This document shows positions 36,248-48,100 of a stretch of 64,000 nt of DNA, piece after piece. This DNA comes from Candidatus Poseidoniaceae archaeon (GTDB taxonomy: Archaea > Thermoplasmatota > Poseidoniia > Poseidoniales > Poseidoniaceae). The notes beneath the pieces were generated by a model. The model made no database searches. It saw only the letters and a program-made list of their open reading frames with translations, and was not told where the DNA came from. The DNA is taken from contig CASIAP010000005.1 of NCBI GenBank assembly GCA_949372645.1, positions 1 to 64,000 of the forward strand. The letters are read 5' to 3'. The translations under genes were made by a program, and so were the position numbers. Each line of letters begins with the position of its first letter. The first letter of the stretch is position 1.

Positions 36248-38350
36248 ATGCCCGAAGGGAAAGGTGATTCTGGTGATGAGACCGAGCACATCGACCACGA
36301 GGTAAAAGCTCACAATAAGATCACCAAAGAATTGGTCGAAATCCGCAATCGACGAACTGGAGATGACAAACAAAGCTTCCTGGCAAAAAAAGAAAACTTT
36401 GTCCTCGTAGGTGGAGCCATCTACACTCTGTTGTATGTGGCACTTATTTTTGGGATGACGTCAGGAACCTTCGGAAATTCAACATACATCGATCATGCTG
36501 CTTCGAAAACCTTTCTCGACATTGGTGGAGAATGTGAAGAAATAACTGATGAACCTTGGATTCTAATCTTCCCAAACGAAGATGATGGTACCTTTTCCAT
36601 GTATGGGTACAATCTTCCGACCGGTTACGCCATTGGAGAGTTTAACATAACGAATTCAGAAAATACTGAATCGACATATGGTTTAATCAATAAATTCATA
36701 CCTCCTGATGGTGAAACTGATGCTGGGAAAATGTATTTTTCAGCTCCTTTTGATGACTTAGAAGAAGGAACATATGGGCTGAATTTTTCAATATCGGTTT
36801 ACAATCAATCCAATATATCAACTGCCGAAATTGTAGATGGTGGAGAAGAAATATCCAAGACCATCGAATTTGAATTGGACATATCCAAACAAACCTTTGC
36901 CTTCCTTCCTTTTGTAGATTCTGAAAAGAAACATCAAGTTCGAATGACGGACACAGGTGCCCGCTCTTGCTGGGGTGTTCAAGATCTTGGCAATTGGGGC
37001 TATGTGTTGATTGGAGCCGAGTTGGGCGGTGGACGTGAAACTGCAATGCTTGCAGGCGGAGCTGCTGGAATACCCGCATGGTGGATGGCGTTTTCTTCAC
37101 TCTCCCTTTCTGCCATGACCTTGTTGATCATTTATCCACTGATGTACAAAGTCTACCATCAAGACAGTGATGATATTTTGTCTCGAACGCATATTTCACG
37201 ATTGGTTGAAGACTCAATTAACAAAACAGCTCATCGGTTAAACATTGAGATTGATTGGGAATTGTATAAAATTGAACCGAGGGATTTATCGATTGACATC
37301 ATGGTACCATACAAAAATACTCAATCAACACTTTCAGATAGCAAGGATGTACGTGCTGAAGTACTTCGTGAAGTTCTCGAAGAGTTTGCTATATTCAGAG
37401 TCTTCAAGCCAGTTCAACTTACAGTCCGTACCATTGGAGTCAACCAAGCGATTGATTTTGAATCCGGAGTTGGTATTGGAACTTCTGTAGACCAAAATGA
37501 TGACGAAGAGCAAAACTATGCAGATTTCTTTTCTGAATTGCACACCTTATCGCGTGTAGAAGAAGAAGTCCGAGAAAGTTTAGAATTATTTTTCGCACGA
37601 CGGAACGATTTGAACATGGAAGCTGCAGTTGTTACAAGTGATGACCGTGTCATCTTTGTCTCTGTAATCTACCGCCCAACCCAACGTTTTGCTTTCTTCA
37701 GATTCAAGAAGACTCGCGATGAAGTACAAACTGAACTTCACCATTTCATCTCGAAACGAAATGCCGACCTTTTGGGCTCGCAAGAGTTGATTGTGAAAGG
37801 CCGAAACCAAGTTTCAACGCTATCAGAGCGCTCGGGAGCAGGACGCGTAGAACGTGATTTGAAGAATGATGAACGAATTGTAGCGGTTGCAAAACAAGAT
37901 GGTTTTGGAGGGAAGATGTTACAGACTAAACTCCTTGGGGACACTCTTTCTACGGTCGAATATATGGCGAATGAAAAGCGTGAAATGATTAACAAATGGG
38001 GATTCTGGGGGCTAATTGTCTTTGTTTGGATTCCGTTTATGGCATCAGGCGTACTTGTTGGAGCCATGCTTGGACTCTTGTCCCGAATGAATTTCATGCG
38101 TGTATTGAGTGCGACCTTTATTGGCGGAACGATAGCCTCAGTCACCTGGGCATACACAGCAGAAGGCATTGTCAAATTCATGCACCAATACAAGCTTGAG
38201 GCGGTTATTCCATTGATTATCATCGTGTTTATTGGTGCTGCATTCTTGCACATTCGTTCAACAAAGATGCGACGTCAAACCGAATTATTTGAAGATACTT
38301 TACTTGATAACTTCCACGCTAACATCAAAGCCAAATACGGCAATCAGTGA
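36248..38350 (+). CDS. multi-domain membrane protein with Sm_multidrug_ex-like C-terminus
   Basis: I do not recognise the whole 700-residue protein. A charged cytoplasmic-looking N-terminus (1-50) leads to a membrane helix (FVLVGGAIYTLLYVALIFGM), an extracytoplasmic beta domain of about 200 residues, and a second helix near 280-305. A soluble domain of about 270 residues follows, containing YGN-free alpha/beta segments and a putative hairpin region (HISRLVEDSINKTAHRLNIE). The C-terminal 110 residues have three to four helices (VWIPFMASGVLVGAMLGLLS, FIGGTIASVTWAYT, AVIPLIIIVFIGAAFLHI) resembling the small multidrug export family PF06695. Function unknown; transport is a guess from that resemblance. 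mogA begins 13 bp downstream. Confidence 0.7.
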   Translation: MPEGKGDSGDETEHIDHEVKAHNKITKELVEIRNRRTGDDKQSFLAKKENFVLVGGAIYTLLYVALIFGMTSGTFGNSTYIDHAASKTFLDIGGECEEITDEPWILIFPNEDDGTFSMYGYNLPTGYAIGEFNITNSENTESTYGLINKFIPPDGETDAGKMYFSAPFDDLEEGTYGLNFSISVYNQSNISTAEIVDGGEEISKTIEFELDISKQTFAFLPFVDSEKKHQVRMTDTGARSCWGVQDLGNWGYVLIGAELGGGRETAMLAGGAAGIPAWWMAFSSLSLSAMTLLIIYPLMYKVYHQDSDDILSRTHISRLVEDSINKTAHRLNIEIDWELYKIEPRDLSIDIMVPYKNTQSTLSDSKDVRAEVLREVLEEFAIFRVFKPVQLTVRTIGVNQAIDFESGVGIGTSVDQNDDEEQNYADFFSELHTLSRVEEEVRESLELFFARRNDLNMEAAVVTSDDRVIFVSVIYRPTQRFAFFRFKKTRDEVQTELHHFISKRNADLLGSQELIVKGRNQVSTLSERSGAGRVERDLKNDERIVAVAKQDGFGGKMLQTKLLGDTLSTVEYMANEKREMINKWGFWGLIVFVWIPFMASGVLVGAMLGLLSRMNFMRVLSATFIGGTIASVTWAYTAEGIVKFMHQYKLEAVIPLIIIVFIGAAFLHIRSTKMRRQTELFEDTLLDNFHANIKAKYGNQ

Positions 38351-38363
38351 TGGAGTTGAATCT

Positions 38364-38948
38364 ATGGAGTCTGTCCATCACCTCGATGGAGTTGAAAACC
38401 ATAGTGGTGAACATGCTGTTCTTGGGATTGTTACTGTAAGCGACCGAGCCAGTTCAGGCACCTATCAAGACGAAGGTGGACCCGCAGTTCTTGCTTTTTT
38501 CAAAGAAGCTTTAGCAAGCCCATCTACCGTTCATTATCGATGTATAGCAGATGAGCAAGCGCTCATCGAACAGACGCTTATCGAACTCAGTGATGATTTA
38601 GGGTGTCACGTCATTGTAACAACGGGTGGAACTGGACCCGCAGCTCGGGATGTGACACCTGAAGCAACTGAAAAAGTCTGTGAAAAAATTCTTCCGGGTT
38701 TTGGAGAACAAATGAGGGCGATTTCCTTGAACTATGTCCCTACAGCCATTCTTTCTCGACAGATGGGAGGAATCCGAGGTTCATGCCTTCTGTTCAATCT
38801 TCCGGGACGGCCAAAATCGATACGGGAAACAATTGATGAGATCTGGAAAGCAGCCCCTTACTGTGTCGACCTCATTGGTGGCCCCTACATCGATACTGTC
38901 GACCATGTATGCAATGCATTCCGACCGAAATCTGCTCGTCGTCGCTAA
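38364..38948 (+). CDS. mogA: molybdopterin adenylyltransferase, MogA/MoaB family
   Basis: Activates molybdopterin by adenylation during molybdenum cofactor synthesis. The MogA/MoaB fold is evident from ILGIVTVSDRASSGTYQDEGGP-like N-terminal sequence (here VLGIVTVSDRAS), the MPT-binding loop TTGGTGPAARDVTPEAT, and FNLPGRPKSIRETI. It is 194 residues from ATG 38364, which follows a ggagttgaa; the track start lies inside the preceding gene. No other Moco genes are adjacent. The reaction is well established for the family; the molybdo- or tungsto-enzyme served is not in this window. Confidence 0.9.
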   Translation: MESVHHLDGVENHSGEHAVLGIVTVSDRASSGTYQDEGGPAVLAFFKEALASPSTVHYRCIADEQALIEQTLIELSDDLGCHVIVTTGGTGPAARDVTPEATEKVCEKILPGFGEQMRAISLNYVPTAILSRQMGGIRGSCLLFNLPGRPKSIRETIDEIWKAAPYCVDLIGGPYIDTVDHVCNAFRPKSARRR

Positions 38949-39021
38949 ATGAACAATGCGATAGTTCATGTGGTGGATGCGTTCAAATCAATTCATGGAG
39001 TCAGTCCGAACCCTTGGTAAC

Positions 39022-40416
39022 ATGCTTATTCTCGGTGCTACCGTCGTCTTGCCAGATTCAACACGCCTTGCTGATGTTCGTATCTCTGAAGGTATCATTG
39101 AAGCCATAACTGAACCTCAACAACTCCAACCTCTTGACAATGAATTACTCATCAACGGTTCTGGCTTGCATCTTTTACCGGGCGCAATTGACCCACAAGT
39201 ACACTTTCGAGACCCAGGCCAACCCGAAAGAGAGGATCTCGAAAGTGGCTCTGCTGCTGCTGTGAGTGGGGGCATAACTTCATTCCTCGATATGCCAAAT
39301 AACAAACCTGCCATTACAGACATGGCAGGAATGCAAATGAAACTCGATACTGCTGCTGCAAAATGCATCAACAATTATGGTTTCTTCATCGGTGCGACCC
39401 CTGAAAATGTAGAAGATTTGCAAGAGGTTGTTGGAACCCCTGGCGCACCTCTTTCAATACCTGGCATTTGTGGAATCAAGGTATTCATGGGCTCTTCAAC
39501 GGGGACCTTATTGGTCAATGAACGGGAAGCATTGGAAATTATCTTTTCCAAGACCTCTGGACTCATCGCCGTTCATGCTGAAGATGAAAAGCGCTTGAAC
39601 TCTCGATACCCAGACTTTGAACATCGCACTGACATCGCCGCACATGCCGAATGGCGTGATGCTACTACTGCCTTACTTGCCACTCAACTGGCCGTTGAAC
39701 TGGCTCAAACTTACAACCACCGGTTACACATTCTACACCTCACCTCCGGCATTGAGGCGGATTGGTTGAATGGAATCACTTCCTTACCTTCTGAAGCAGG
39801 AGAAGGAGCAATCATCACAACGGAAACACTACCTCAACATCTCACCTTTAACGATAAAGACGTTGAAATCCATGGTACACGTTTGCAAATGAATCCACCA
39901 ATTCGATATCAAGAAGATAAAGAAATTCTTTGGAATCGCTTGCTCGATGGCACGATTCAGTGTATTGCTACAGATCATGCACCTCACACCCTTGAAGGCA
40001 AAGCACTCGGCTTCCCTCGTGCGCCGAGCGGGATGCCTGGCGTCGAAACTTCACTTGCCGTCATGTTGACCCATGCAAAAGCAGGAAAGTGCACAATCGA
40101 AGAAGTTGTTCGCTTGATGTCAACCAATGTTGCCGATTGCTACAATATGATTGGAAAGGGACGCATTGAAATTGGTGCTGATGCTGATTTTGTATTAGTT
40201 GATATGGAAAATGAACACGAAGTCAAAGATGAGCATGCCTGGACTCGAGTTGGCTGGAATCCATTCAGTGGCCGCCGTTTAGTCGGATGGGCAAAGGTCA
40301 CAATTGTCGGTGGCGTTCCTGTGTTTGAACGAACTGAAGCAACTGGACCAAAAGGCCGCCTTTTGGTGGAAAAAGGGACTTCTGGCACTCCAATCATTAT
40401 GGCGCCTTGGAAATAA
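39022..40416 (+). CDS. pyrC: dihydroorotase, Bacteroidetes-like class with QxH metal motif
   Basis: Cyclises carbamoyl-aspartate to dihydroorotate in pyrimidine synthesis. The amidohydrolase fold is clear: AIDPQVHFRDPGQPEREDL, FLDMPNNKPAI, CGIKVFMGSSTGTLLV (with the carbamylated Lys), VHAEDE, LHILHLTSG, and IATDHAPHT. The usual HxH at the start of the barrel is QxH (DPQVHFRDPG), a form also known from dihydroorotases of Bacteroidetes. The product is about 464 residues from ATG 39022; ATG 38995 is an alternative. No other pyr genes are nearby. Family certain; activity with the Gln substitution is inferred from the similar bacterial group. Confidence 0.9.
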   Translation: MLILGATVVLPDSTRLADVRISEGIIEAITEPQQLQPLDNELLINGSGLHLLPGAIDPQVHFRDPGQPEREDLESGSAAAVSGGITSFLDMPNNKPAITDMAGMQMKLDTAAAKCINNYGFFIGATPENVEDLQEVVGTPGAPLSIPGICGIKVFMGSSTGTLLVNEREALEIIFSKTSGLIAVHAEDEKRLNSRYPDFEHRTDIAAHAEWRDATTALLATQLAVELAQTYNHRLHILHLTSGIEADWLNGITSLPSEAGEGAIITTETLPQHLTFNDKDVEIHGTRLQMNPPIRYQEDKEILWNRLLDGTIQCIATDHAPHTLEGKALGFPRAPSGMPGVETSLAVMLTHAKAGKCTIEEVVRLMSTNVADCYNMIGKGRIEIGADADFVLVDMENEHEVKDEHAWTRVGWNPFSGRRLVGWAKVTIVGGVPVFERTEATGPKGRLLVEKGTSGTPIIMAPWK

Positions 40417-40495
40417 GTGTTCTTTTTTACATTTATTCCATATCATTGGGATAGAATTATACACTCGGCCCGTTATTTTCCATTTGGGATACTAT

Positions 40496-40783
40496 ATGAG
40501 TTGGCTCGAAGAAAATATTGGAGAAGGATACCAGCAAGTCGTTATCGGCTTTACTGTGTTTATTATTGGCGCAGTACTTGGCTGGATGCAAGCAGCAGAT
40601 GGAATGATGACTGCATCAGATGTCTATATGCCTGCAGTCATCATGTTGTCAGGCGCAATGGTCACTATGCTCGGATTATCGTTTGGAACCGATAGTGAAG
40701 AAGACCGAACAGATGATTTGATGAATGCCATCAATGAACTTACTGCTCGAATGAATTCAATGCTGGGTTCAGAAGAAGAGTGA
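40496..40783 (+). CDS. small two-helix membrane protein
   Basis: A 95-residue protein with two membrane helices (VVIGFTVFIIGAVLGWM and MPAVIMLSGAMVTMLGLSF) and a C-terminal amphipathic acidic tail (DDLMNAINELTARMNSMLG) that could form a coiled coil. The true start is ATG 40496 (MSWLEENIG); the upstream extension in the track is out of character. A TATA-like agaattatac lies about 40 nt upstream. Unknown function. Its stop abuts the stop of the convergent carboxypeptidase with no gap. Confidence 0.65.
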   Translation: MSWLEENIGEGYQQVVIGFTVFIIGAVLGWMQAADGMMTASDVYMPAVIMLSGAMVTMLGLSFGTDSEEDRTDDLMNAINELTARMNSMLGSEEE

Positions 40784-42280
40784 TTACAAACCATACAGCG
40801 AACCGTATTTACCTTCGACATATCGAAGGAAGGGTTCGGGAGAAGGTGGAGATCCTGTAGCAAATTCAATGAGTTCCGAAGGTGTCATCTTGCTTCCTTG
40901 CTCATGGATCCTTGGTCGAAGCCATTGGAGTAAACTGGACCAATCTCCTGAAGTTATTACCTCATCAATATCTCCTAGATCTTCAGCCATTGATTCAAGC
41001 AATTGAGCTGCGTAAAGATTACCCAATGTGTAGGTTGGGAAGTATCCAAAAGCGCCCATAGACCAGTGAATATCTTGTAAACATCCAACCCTGTCTTCTG
41101 GAACTTTTACTCCAAACCATTCTTTAAACATTGAATTCCAAGTCTCGGGCAACTGCGAGATAGGTAAATCTTCATTGAATATTTTCTTTTCAATTTCGTA
41201 ACGTAACATCACATGTAAGTTATAGGTTACTTCATCTGCTTCAACCCGTATAAAACCTTTTGAAACAGTATTTGCAATCCGGTTCAGCGTTGTAGGGTCC
41301 CAATCCGGTGCATCAGGGAAGTGTTCTCGAAACCAAGGTAAAGCAATACTCCAGAACGCAGGTGTTCTTCCGATTTGATTTTCCCAAAATCGGCTTTGAG
41401 ATTCATGTACTCCCAGTGAAACCGCTGCACCTCTTGGAGTCAAAGAGAAGTCTTTCGAAAGGCCTTGTTCGTACAAGGCATGGCCGGTTTCATGCATAAC
41501 TGCATACAGGCAGGAAAACGGATCGAGCTCATCAAAGCGCGTTGTAAAGCGGGTATCACCGGGCCAAAGACCTGCTGAGAAGGGATGTGTGGATGCATCC
41601 ATCCTTCCACCATCAAAATCAAATCCCATTGCTTTTGAAACTTTAATGCAGAACTCAGTTTGTGATTCAATAGAAAATCGAAGTCCGTCGGGTAAGACTG
41701 GATCAGGATTTGTCTCTTGAGCGATTGTAATCTTTTGGAGAAGTGGTACAAGACGAGAACGAAGACCGGCAAATAAGGGGTCATAATCAGATACTTTCAT
41801 GCCGACTTCGTACTCATCGAGTAACATGTCGTAGGGATTATCTTGCCCTCCATAATAAGCAATTTTTTCTTTTGTCATGGCTATAAGAATCTCTAATTGG
41901 GGCTGAAAGGCGGAGAAGTCTGAATCTTCCCGAGCTTTTTGCCAAGACAAAAGGGCTTCAGATTTGGCTTTTGCAAATGATGCGACAAATTCTGATGGAA
42001 GTTTTACAGCTTTGTCATACTCTCTTCGCATTTCTCGAACGTTGGCTCTTTGGTCATCGTTCAAGGTTTTATCTTGCTCAAGAGAATCAAGCATCAGGCC
42101 CATCTCTGGATCGATTAAGCGGTTATGCCGTTCTGCAGCAAGCCAAGATAAGATGTCTGAGCGTGCTTCTGAGCCCTTCATTGGCATAAGAGTCTCTTGA
42201 TCCCAACCCATATGTCCCTGTAAAGCTCCAAGACGATGAATGTCTTTGACGCGTTCGATGAATATTGAATAGGCCTGCAT
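40784..42280 (-). CDS. carboxypeptidase Taq family (M32) metallopeptidase
   Basis: A 498-residue M32 metallocarboxypeptidase, the normal family length. The zinc motif MHETGHALYEQG (HExxH) and the family signature GVHESQSRFWENQIGR are both present, with YFPTYTLGNLYAAQ near the C-terminus. It releases amino acids from peptide C-termini in the cytoplasm, consistent with a peptide-eating heterotroph. The start at ATG 42280 follows ggtgggttaaacc. It lies divergent from the M29-like aminopeptidase gene; together they suggest a small peptide-degradation locus. Confidence 0.94.
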   Translation of the reverse strand: MQAYSIFIERVKDIHRLGALQGHMGWDQETLMPMKGSEARSDILSWLAAERHNRLIDPEMGLMLDSLEQDKTLNDDQRANVREMRREYDKAVKLPSEFVASFAKAKSEALLSWQKAREDSDFSAFQPQLEILIAMTKEKIAYYGGQDNPYDMLLDEYEVGMKVSDYDPLFAGLRSRLVPLLQKITIAQETNPDPVLPDGLRFSIESQTEFCIKVSKAMGFDFDGGRMDASTHPFSAGLWPGDTRFTTRFDELDPFSCLYAVMHETGHALYEQGLSKDFSLTPRGAAVSLGVHESQSRFWENQIGRTPAFWSIALPWFREHFPDAPDWDPTTLNRIANTVSKGFIRVEADEVTYNLHVMLRYEIEKKIFNEDLPISQLPETWNSMFKEWFGVKVPEDRVGCLQDIHWSMGAFGYFPTYTLGNLYAAQLLESMAEDLGDIDEVITSGDWSSLLQWLRPRIHEQGSKMTPSELIEFATGSPPSPEPFLRYVEGKYGSLYGL

Positions 42281-42401
42281 GGTTTAACCCACCAGTTACT
42301 CCATCATGAACACTTGTACCTCTGCTTTCATCGTGCCAAGAAAAAAAATTGGACAGTTCTTACTGCCACACATTGAAAGTATAAGCCCCCCTCGCTGTTG
42401 T

Positions 42402-43574
42402 ATGGTGCGACCTTTTTCCCGTAAGGAGAAAAAGAAAGAACCTTTGAACATCGAAGATGATGAGCTTGAAGAAGTCGTTGATGAAGTCAAAAAAATTGGC
42501 GAAGAGCCTGTCGATATGATGGGTCAACCCAATGGTGCGGCGAAAGAAGAAGTTATTCCATTTGATGAGCTTTCTATAGAACAAGTCGTTGAACAGTTAA
42601 AATTTAGTGCCCAAACGGTGATCAAGACATGTATGGATATTCGTAGGGGCGAAAATGTTCTCATCGTCTGTGACCCAACAACTGGAGATATTGGTCAAGC
42701 CTTGCATGAAGCAGCGAACGAACGCTCTGCCCGTGTTCTTCTCATCGTCATGCCAAAAGCTCGCCATCATGGAGAAGAGCCCCCCGCTCCAGTGGCAAAT
42801 CTGATGCGTCAACAACAAGTGGTTATTGCCCCAACTCGCTATTCCTTGACCCATACACGTGCTATCCGTCAATCACTTCGCAGTGGTTCACGTGTTGCAA
42901 CAATGCCAGGGATGACAAATGAAATGTTTAGTCGAGGTGGAATGTCGGCAGACTTCTCCCTCATCAAGCAAAAGATCAGTGATCTTGGACCTTATTTCCG
43001 CCGAAGGAGAATGGTGAAGGTCAAATCTGAAGAAGGTACTGATGTGACTTTCGAGGTGAATTGGCGAGAATGGAAACTCGACGATAATGGTATTTGTAAT
43101 CGTCCGAAAATGCTGACAAACCTGCCTGCTGGTAAAGCATTCATTATGCCGCGTGAAGGTTCGATGAACGGAACCGTCGTGATCGACGGCTCATGGGAAT
43201 CGAATTTGGTTGACGAGCCAATCGCATTGATTATCGAAAATGGAATGGTCATGGATGTCAAAGGAGGCACAATTGCTGCAGCTATTCGACAAGAATTCGG
43301 CGAGGCGGCAAAACGCCTGCGTACGAAGGACAGAGAAAATGTTTGGACAATGGCTGAGTTTGGCTTCGGAATGAATCCACAAGCTCGGCTTTCAGGCAAT
43401 GTTCTTGAAGATGAAAAGCGACTTGGTACTTGCTATTTCTCAGTTGGAGATAACACGGCATTGGGTGGTAATTCATCTGTCGGTATTCATATTCCGGGCG
43501 TTCTGAAAAATGCCAGTGTTTGGCTTGACGATACGCTCTTTATTTCTAAAGGTGAATTCGTTCTTTGGGAATAA
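42402..43574 (+). CDS. M29-like aminopeptidase family protein
   Basis: After an acidic and Lys-rich leader of about 50 residues (RKEKKKEPLNIEDDELEE) comes a globular domain of about 330 residues that resembles the M29 aminopeptidase / dihydroxypyridine dioxygenase-like superfamily. Supporting segments are FSAQTVIKTCMDIRRGENVLIV, EVNWREWKLDDNGICNRP, MAEFGFGMNPQA, and a C-terminal GDNTALGGNSSVGIHIPGVL. I chose ATG 42402 (MVRPFSRKE). Metal-dependent peptide hydrolysis is probable but ligands cannot be assigned surely. It is divergent from the M32 gene. Confidence 0.75.
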   Translation: MVRPFSRKEKKKEPLNIEDDELEEVVDEVKKIGEEPVDMMGQPNGAAKEEVIPFDELSIEQVVEQLKFSAQTVIKTCMDIRRGENVLIVCDPTTGDIGQALHEAANERSARVLLIVMPKARHHGEEPPAPVANLMRQQQVVIAPTRYSLTHTRAIRQSLRSGSRVATMPGMTNEMFSRGGMSADFSLIKQKISDLGPYFRRRRMVKVKSEEGTDVTFEVNWREWKLDDNGICNRPKMLTNLPAGKAFIMPREGSMNGTVVIDGSWESNLVDEPIALIIENGMVMDVKGGTIAAAIRQEFGEAAKRLRTKDRENVWTMAEFGFGMNPQARLSGNVLEDEKRLGTCYFSVGDNTALGGNSSVGIHIPGVLKNASVWLDDTLFISKGEFVLWE

Positions 43575-45155
<1,581 letters not shown>

Positions 45156-45178
45156 TCACTATCCAACACAACTCCATT

Positions 45179-48100
45179 TCAGCGGCTCCGACCCATGTTG
45201 AAAATAGCTCTTGATTGTGGTGCGGACCAACCTGTTTCTTGCAACTGCATCATGATTGAACGTTCCTCATCCCCTTCAGCAAGAGAACTTCGAACCCAAT
45301 CTGCAGCGGATTCTCTGTCTTCAGCTTGCCAATCTTCAAAGATAGATAAGTCGATTTTAAATGACGCTTTTCGAACTTTTGCGGAGCTTTCTTCTTCAAC
45401 CTCAGATTCAGGTTCTGATTGATCTGCGAATGATGGACTCATTGGTGAACGTCCTCGCGGTGAACGACCGCTTCGAGAAGGGCCACTTGCAGGCGGTGTT
45501 GAGCTTGGTCCTCTGCCTTGTGGGCCTGATGGAGCTTTAGAAGGACCTCTGGATGGCCCTTTGGATGGCCCACTTGGAGGTGCACTGCTTGGACCGCTTG
45601 TTGGGCCACTCGTTGGGCTCCGAGCAGGTGCTGATCGAGCTGGTGGTGGAGATTGGATACTACGACTGTTCCGAGATGGAAGCGGTTCCTCATCATCCCA
45701 ATTCTCGTCATCCTCGTCATCCTCGTCGTCATCATCGTAATCAAAACCTCGACTACGCATAAAAATGACTGCACCAACAAGCAAGATTACAACTCCAACA
45801 ATAACTGAAACTATGATTGCTGGTGAACCGAACAAGCTGATGAACCGAACGAACAGTGAAGAGGTTTTATCATCGGAGTTCGCCGAACGAAGCGGACAAC
45901 CGTCAGGATACCCATCATCCCCATTGGGTTGGCTCGGACACTGATCAATAAGGTCAGAAACACCATCGCCATCTGAATCCAGTTGATCGGGTGTACATCC
46001 ATTTGAATCAACATCAGATCGCTTTGAGTAAAGCGTACCAAGACAAAGATCAGGTGAAGTGCCATTTAGATTATCTCCAAAGCCATCGTAATCCTCATCT
46101 AACCATTGAGTAGGATTGCCTGCAAGACCCGCAGGTTCGAACTCGTCCCGATAGCCATCACCATCATCAAAACAGCCCAAGAAGTCAATGTAAGATGTGC
46201 CGAATTCAGTGAGACAATCATCAGTTTCAGAGCCATTCGGATTATCTCCATAGCCATCACCATCTTGGTCAAACCATTGTTCACTGTCAGTTGGAAAGGC
46301 ATCACCGGATTGGTTTTCTCTCAGACCTGTCCCCTCATTAAGTGAGAAATTGTACGCCCCTGCAAAGCCATCACCATCAAAGTCTTGCTCGAAAGCGCTT
46401 TCATCGGTGCAACCGTCTGATAGAATTGGATAACCTGTAGGCGTATCAAGACAAGCATCGTTAGCATCCGTAACCCCGTCACCGTCGGAATCACGTTGAG
46501 AGGCTGAGCAGCCGTTTTCATCAACATCTCCTCTTTCATCATAGATTGTATCTGGGCATAAGTCTGAAGGACCTGTAACATTATCGAAATCTGCATCGGT
46601 TTGAAGTTGAGCATCACTGCAACCGCTAGCATCGACTGCATCATTCAATGGAGTTTGAGGACAGAGATCGAGATCATTCATGACATTGTCACGATCTTCA
46701 TCCAATTGATTTTCTGCACAACCAACGGAGTTAACGGAAAGTCCTACATCTGTACCAGCACAAATATCTTCTAAATTGGGTATGAAGTCTCCATCATCAT
46801 CGGTATCATCCAAAAATCGGCAACCAATACCAGTGCCATCGGCAAGAGAACTCGTTCCTTCAAGCACCCCGGGGATTGTTGGACATTCATCAGCTTGATA
46901 CCCCGTTGGATTGTCTCCGAATCCATCAGAATCAAAGTCAAGCCATTGTGATGGTTCAAGGGGGAATTCATCTTGTGAATCCATCCAACCATCACCGTCT
47001 GTATCGGGGCACCCAGGATAGGGGTTGGTCGAATTACCCCACGTACCTGGACAGCCATCGAGAATGAGTCCACCACCATCATTTTCGGTCAAGTTATCTG
47101 ACAAATCATAGTATTGAGTCCATCGGTCAGGATAGCCATCTGAATCATTATCTTCCGCTGCACCAATGTTATCAGGGAATTGGTCAGGGTTGGTTGCACT
47201 TTGTGAACTGTTATCACCGTACCCATCACCATCTGAGTCTGCCCATTGAGAGCTGTCAAGTGGCCATGCATCTGCGCCATGAGATACATTCCATTCGAAA
47301 CCCCCCGTAGTTGAAGGGTCTGAAGAGCCATCAAGGTCGGTATCCAGACATCCTTTGCGGTCTCTCCATGATGCACCCCAGTCCCATTTACATGCATCGC
47401 CATCAACGGGGTCTGAGGAGTTGTCACCCCATCCATCACCATCTTGGTCTTTGTATTGTGAAGGGTTGAACGGGAACAAGTCTCCATCTGTTTGACTTGA
47501 ATCGTATTCTGTAATACAACAATCTGGCCCCGAATTATCTCCATAACCATCACCGTCACTGTCTGAGGCGAGCTTCCAATTAAAAGTAAAAAAGTCTCCA
47601 TCAAAGTAATTGAAATTGTTATTCGACCATCCATCTTGGTCGTAATCATTACATCCCTTTCGATCAATCCAGGATGTACCATCATCATCATTACAATCAT
47701 CTTCGAGATCCGCATAGCCATCGTTGTCATAATCAAGACAACCATACACGTAATACGATGATGGAGCATTGGTAGATTCACAAGCATCATGAAGTGGGCC
47801 AAGTGGATTGTCTCCATACCCATCACCATCTGCGTCAGACCATTGATTTCCTAACAATGGGAGATCATCAACTAAATCGAATATGAGGTCCCTATCAGCA
47901 TCAGGATACAGTCGTAAGACTTCGATATCCCAAAGGACACTGTCTTGAATGGCAAGATGGAAGGTTTCATTTGAATCGGTATACAAACCAACCGTCCCTG
48001 TGGCAGTGATGTCGCCAAAGGTGAGACTTGTCCAAATATACTGTGGAGTTACTTGATCTCCTGAAACGGAATCAATGTTAAGACTGTTCCATGTCAGTAG

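Noticed and set aside
47089-47829. 246-codon minus-strand ORF inside the TSP3 protein
   Set aside because: Met/Thr/Ile-rich alternate frame of Asp-repeat DNA, with no plausible domain.
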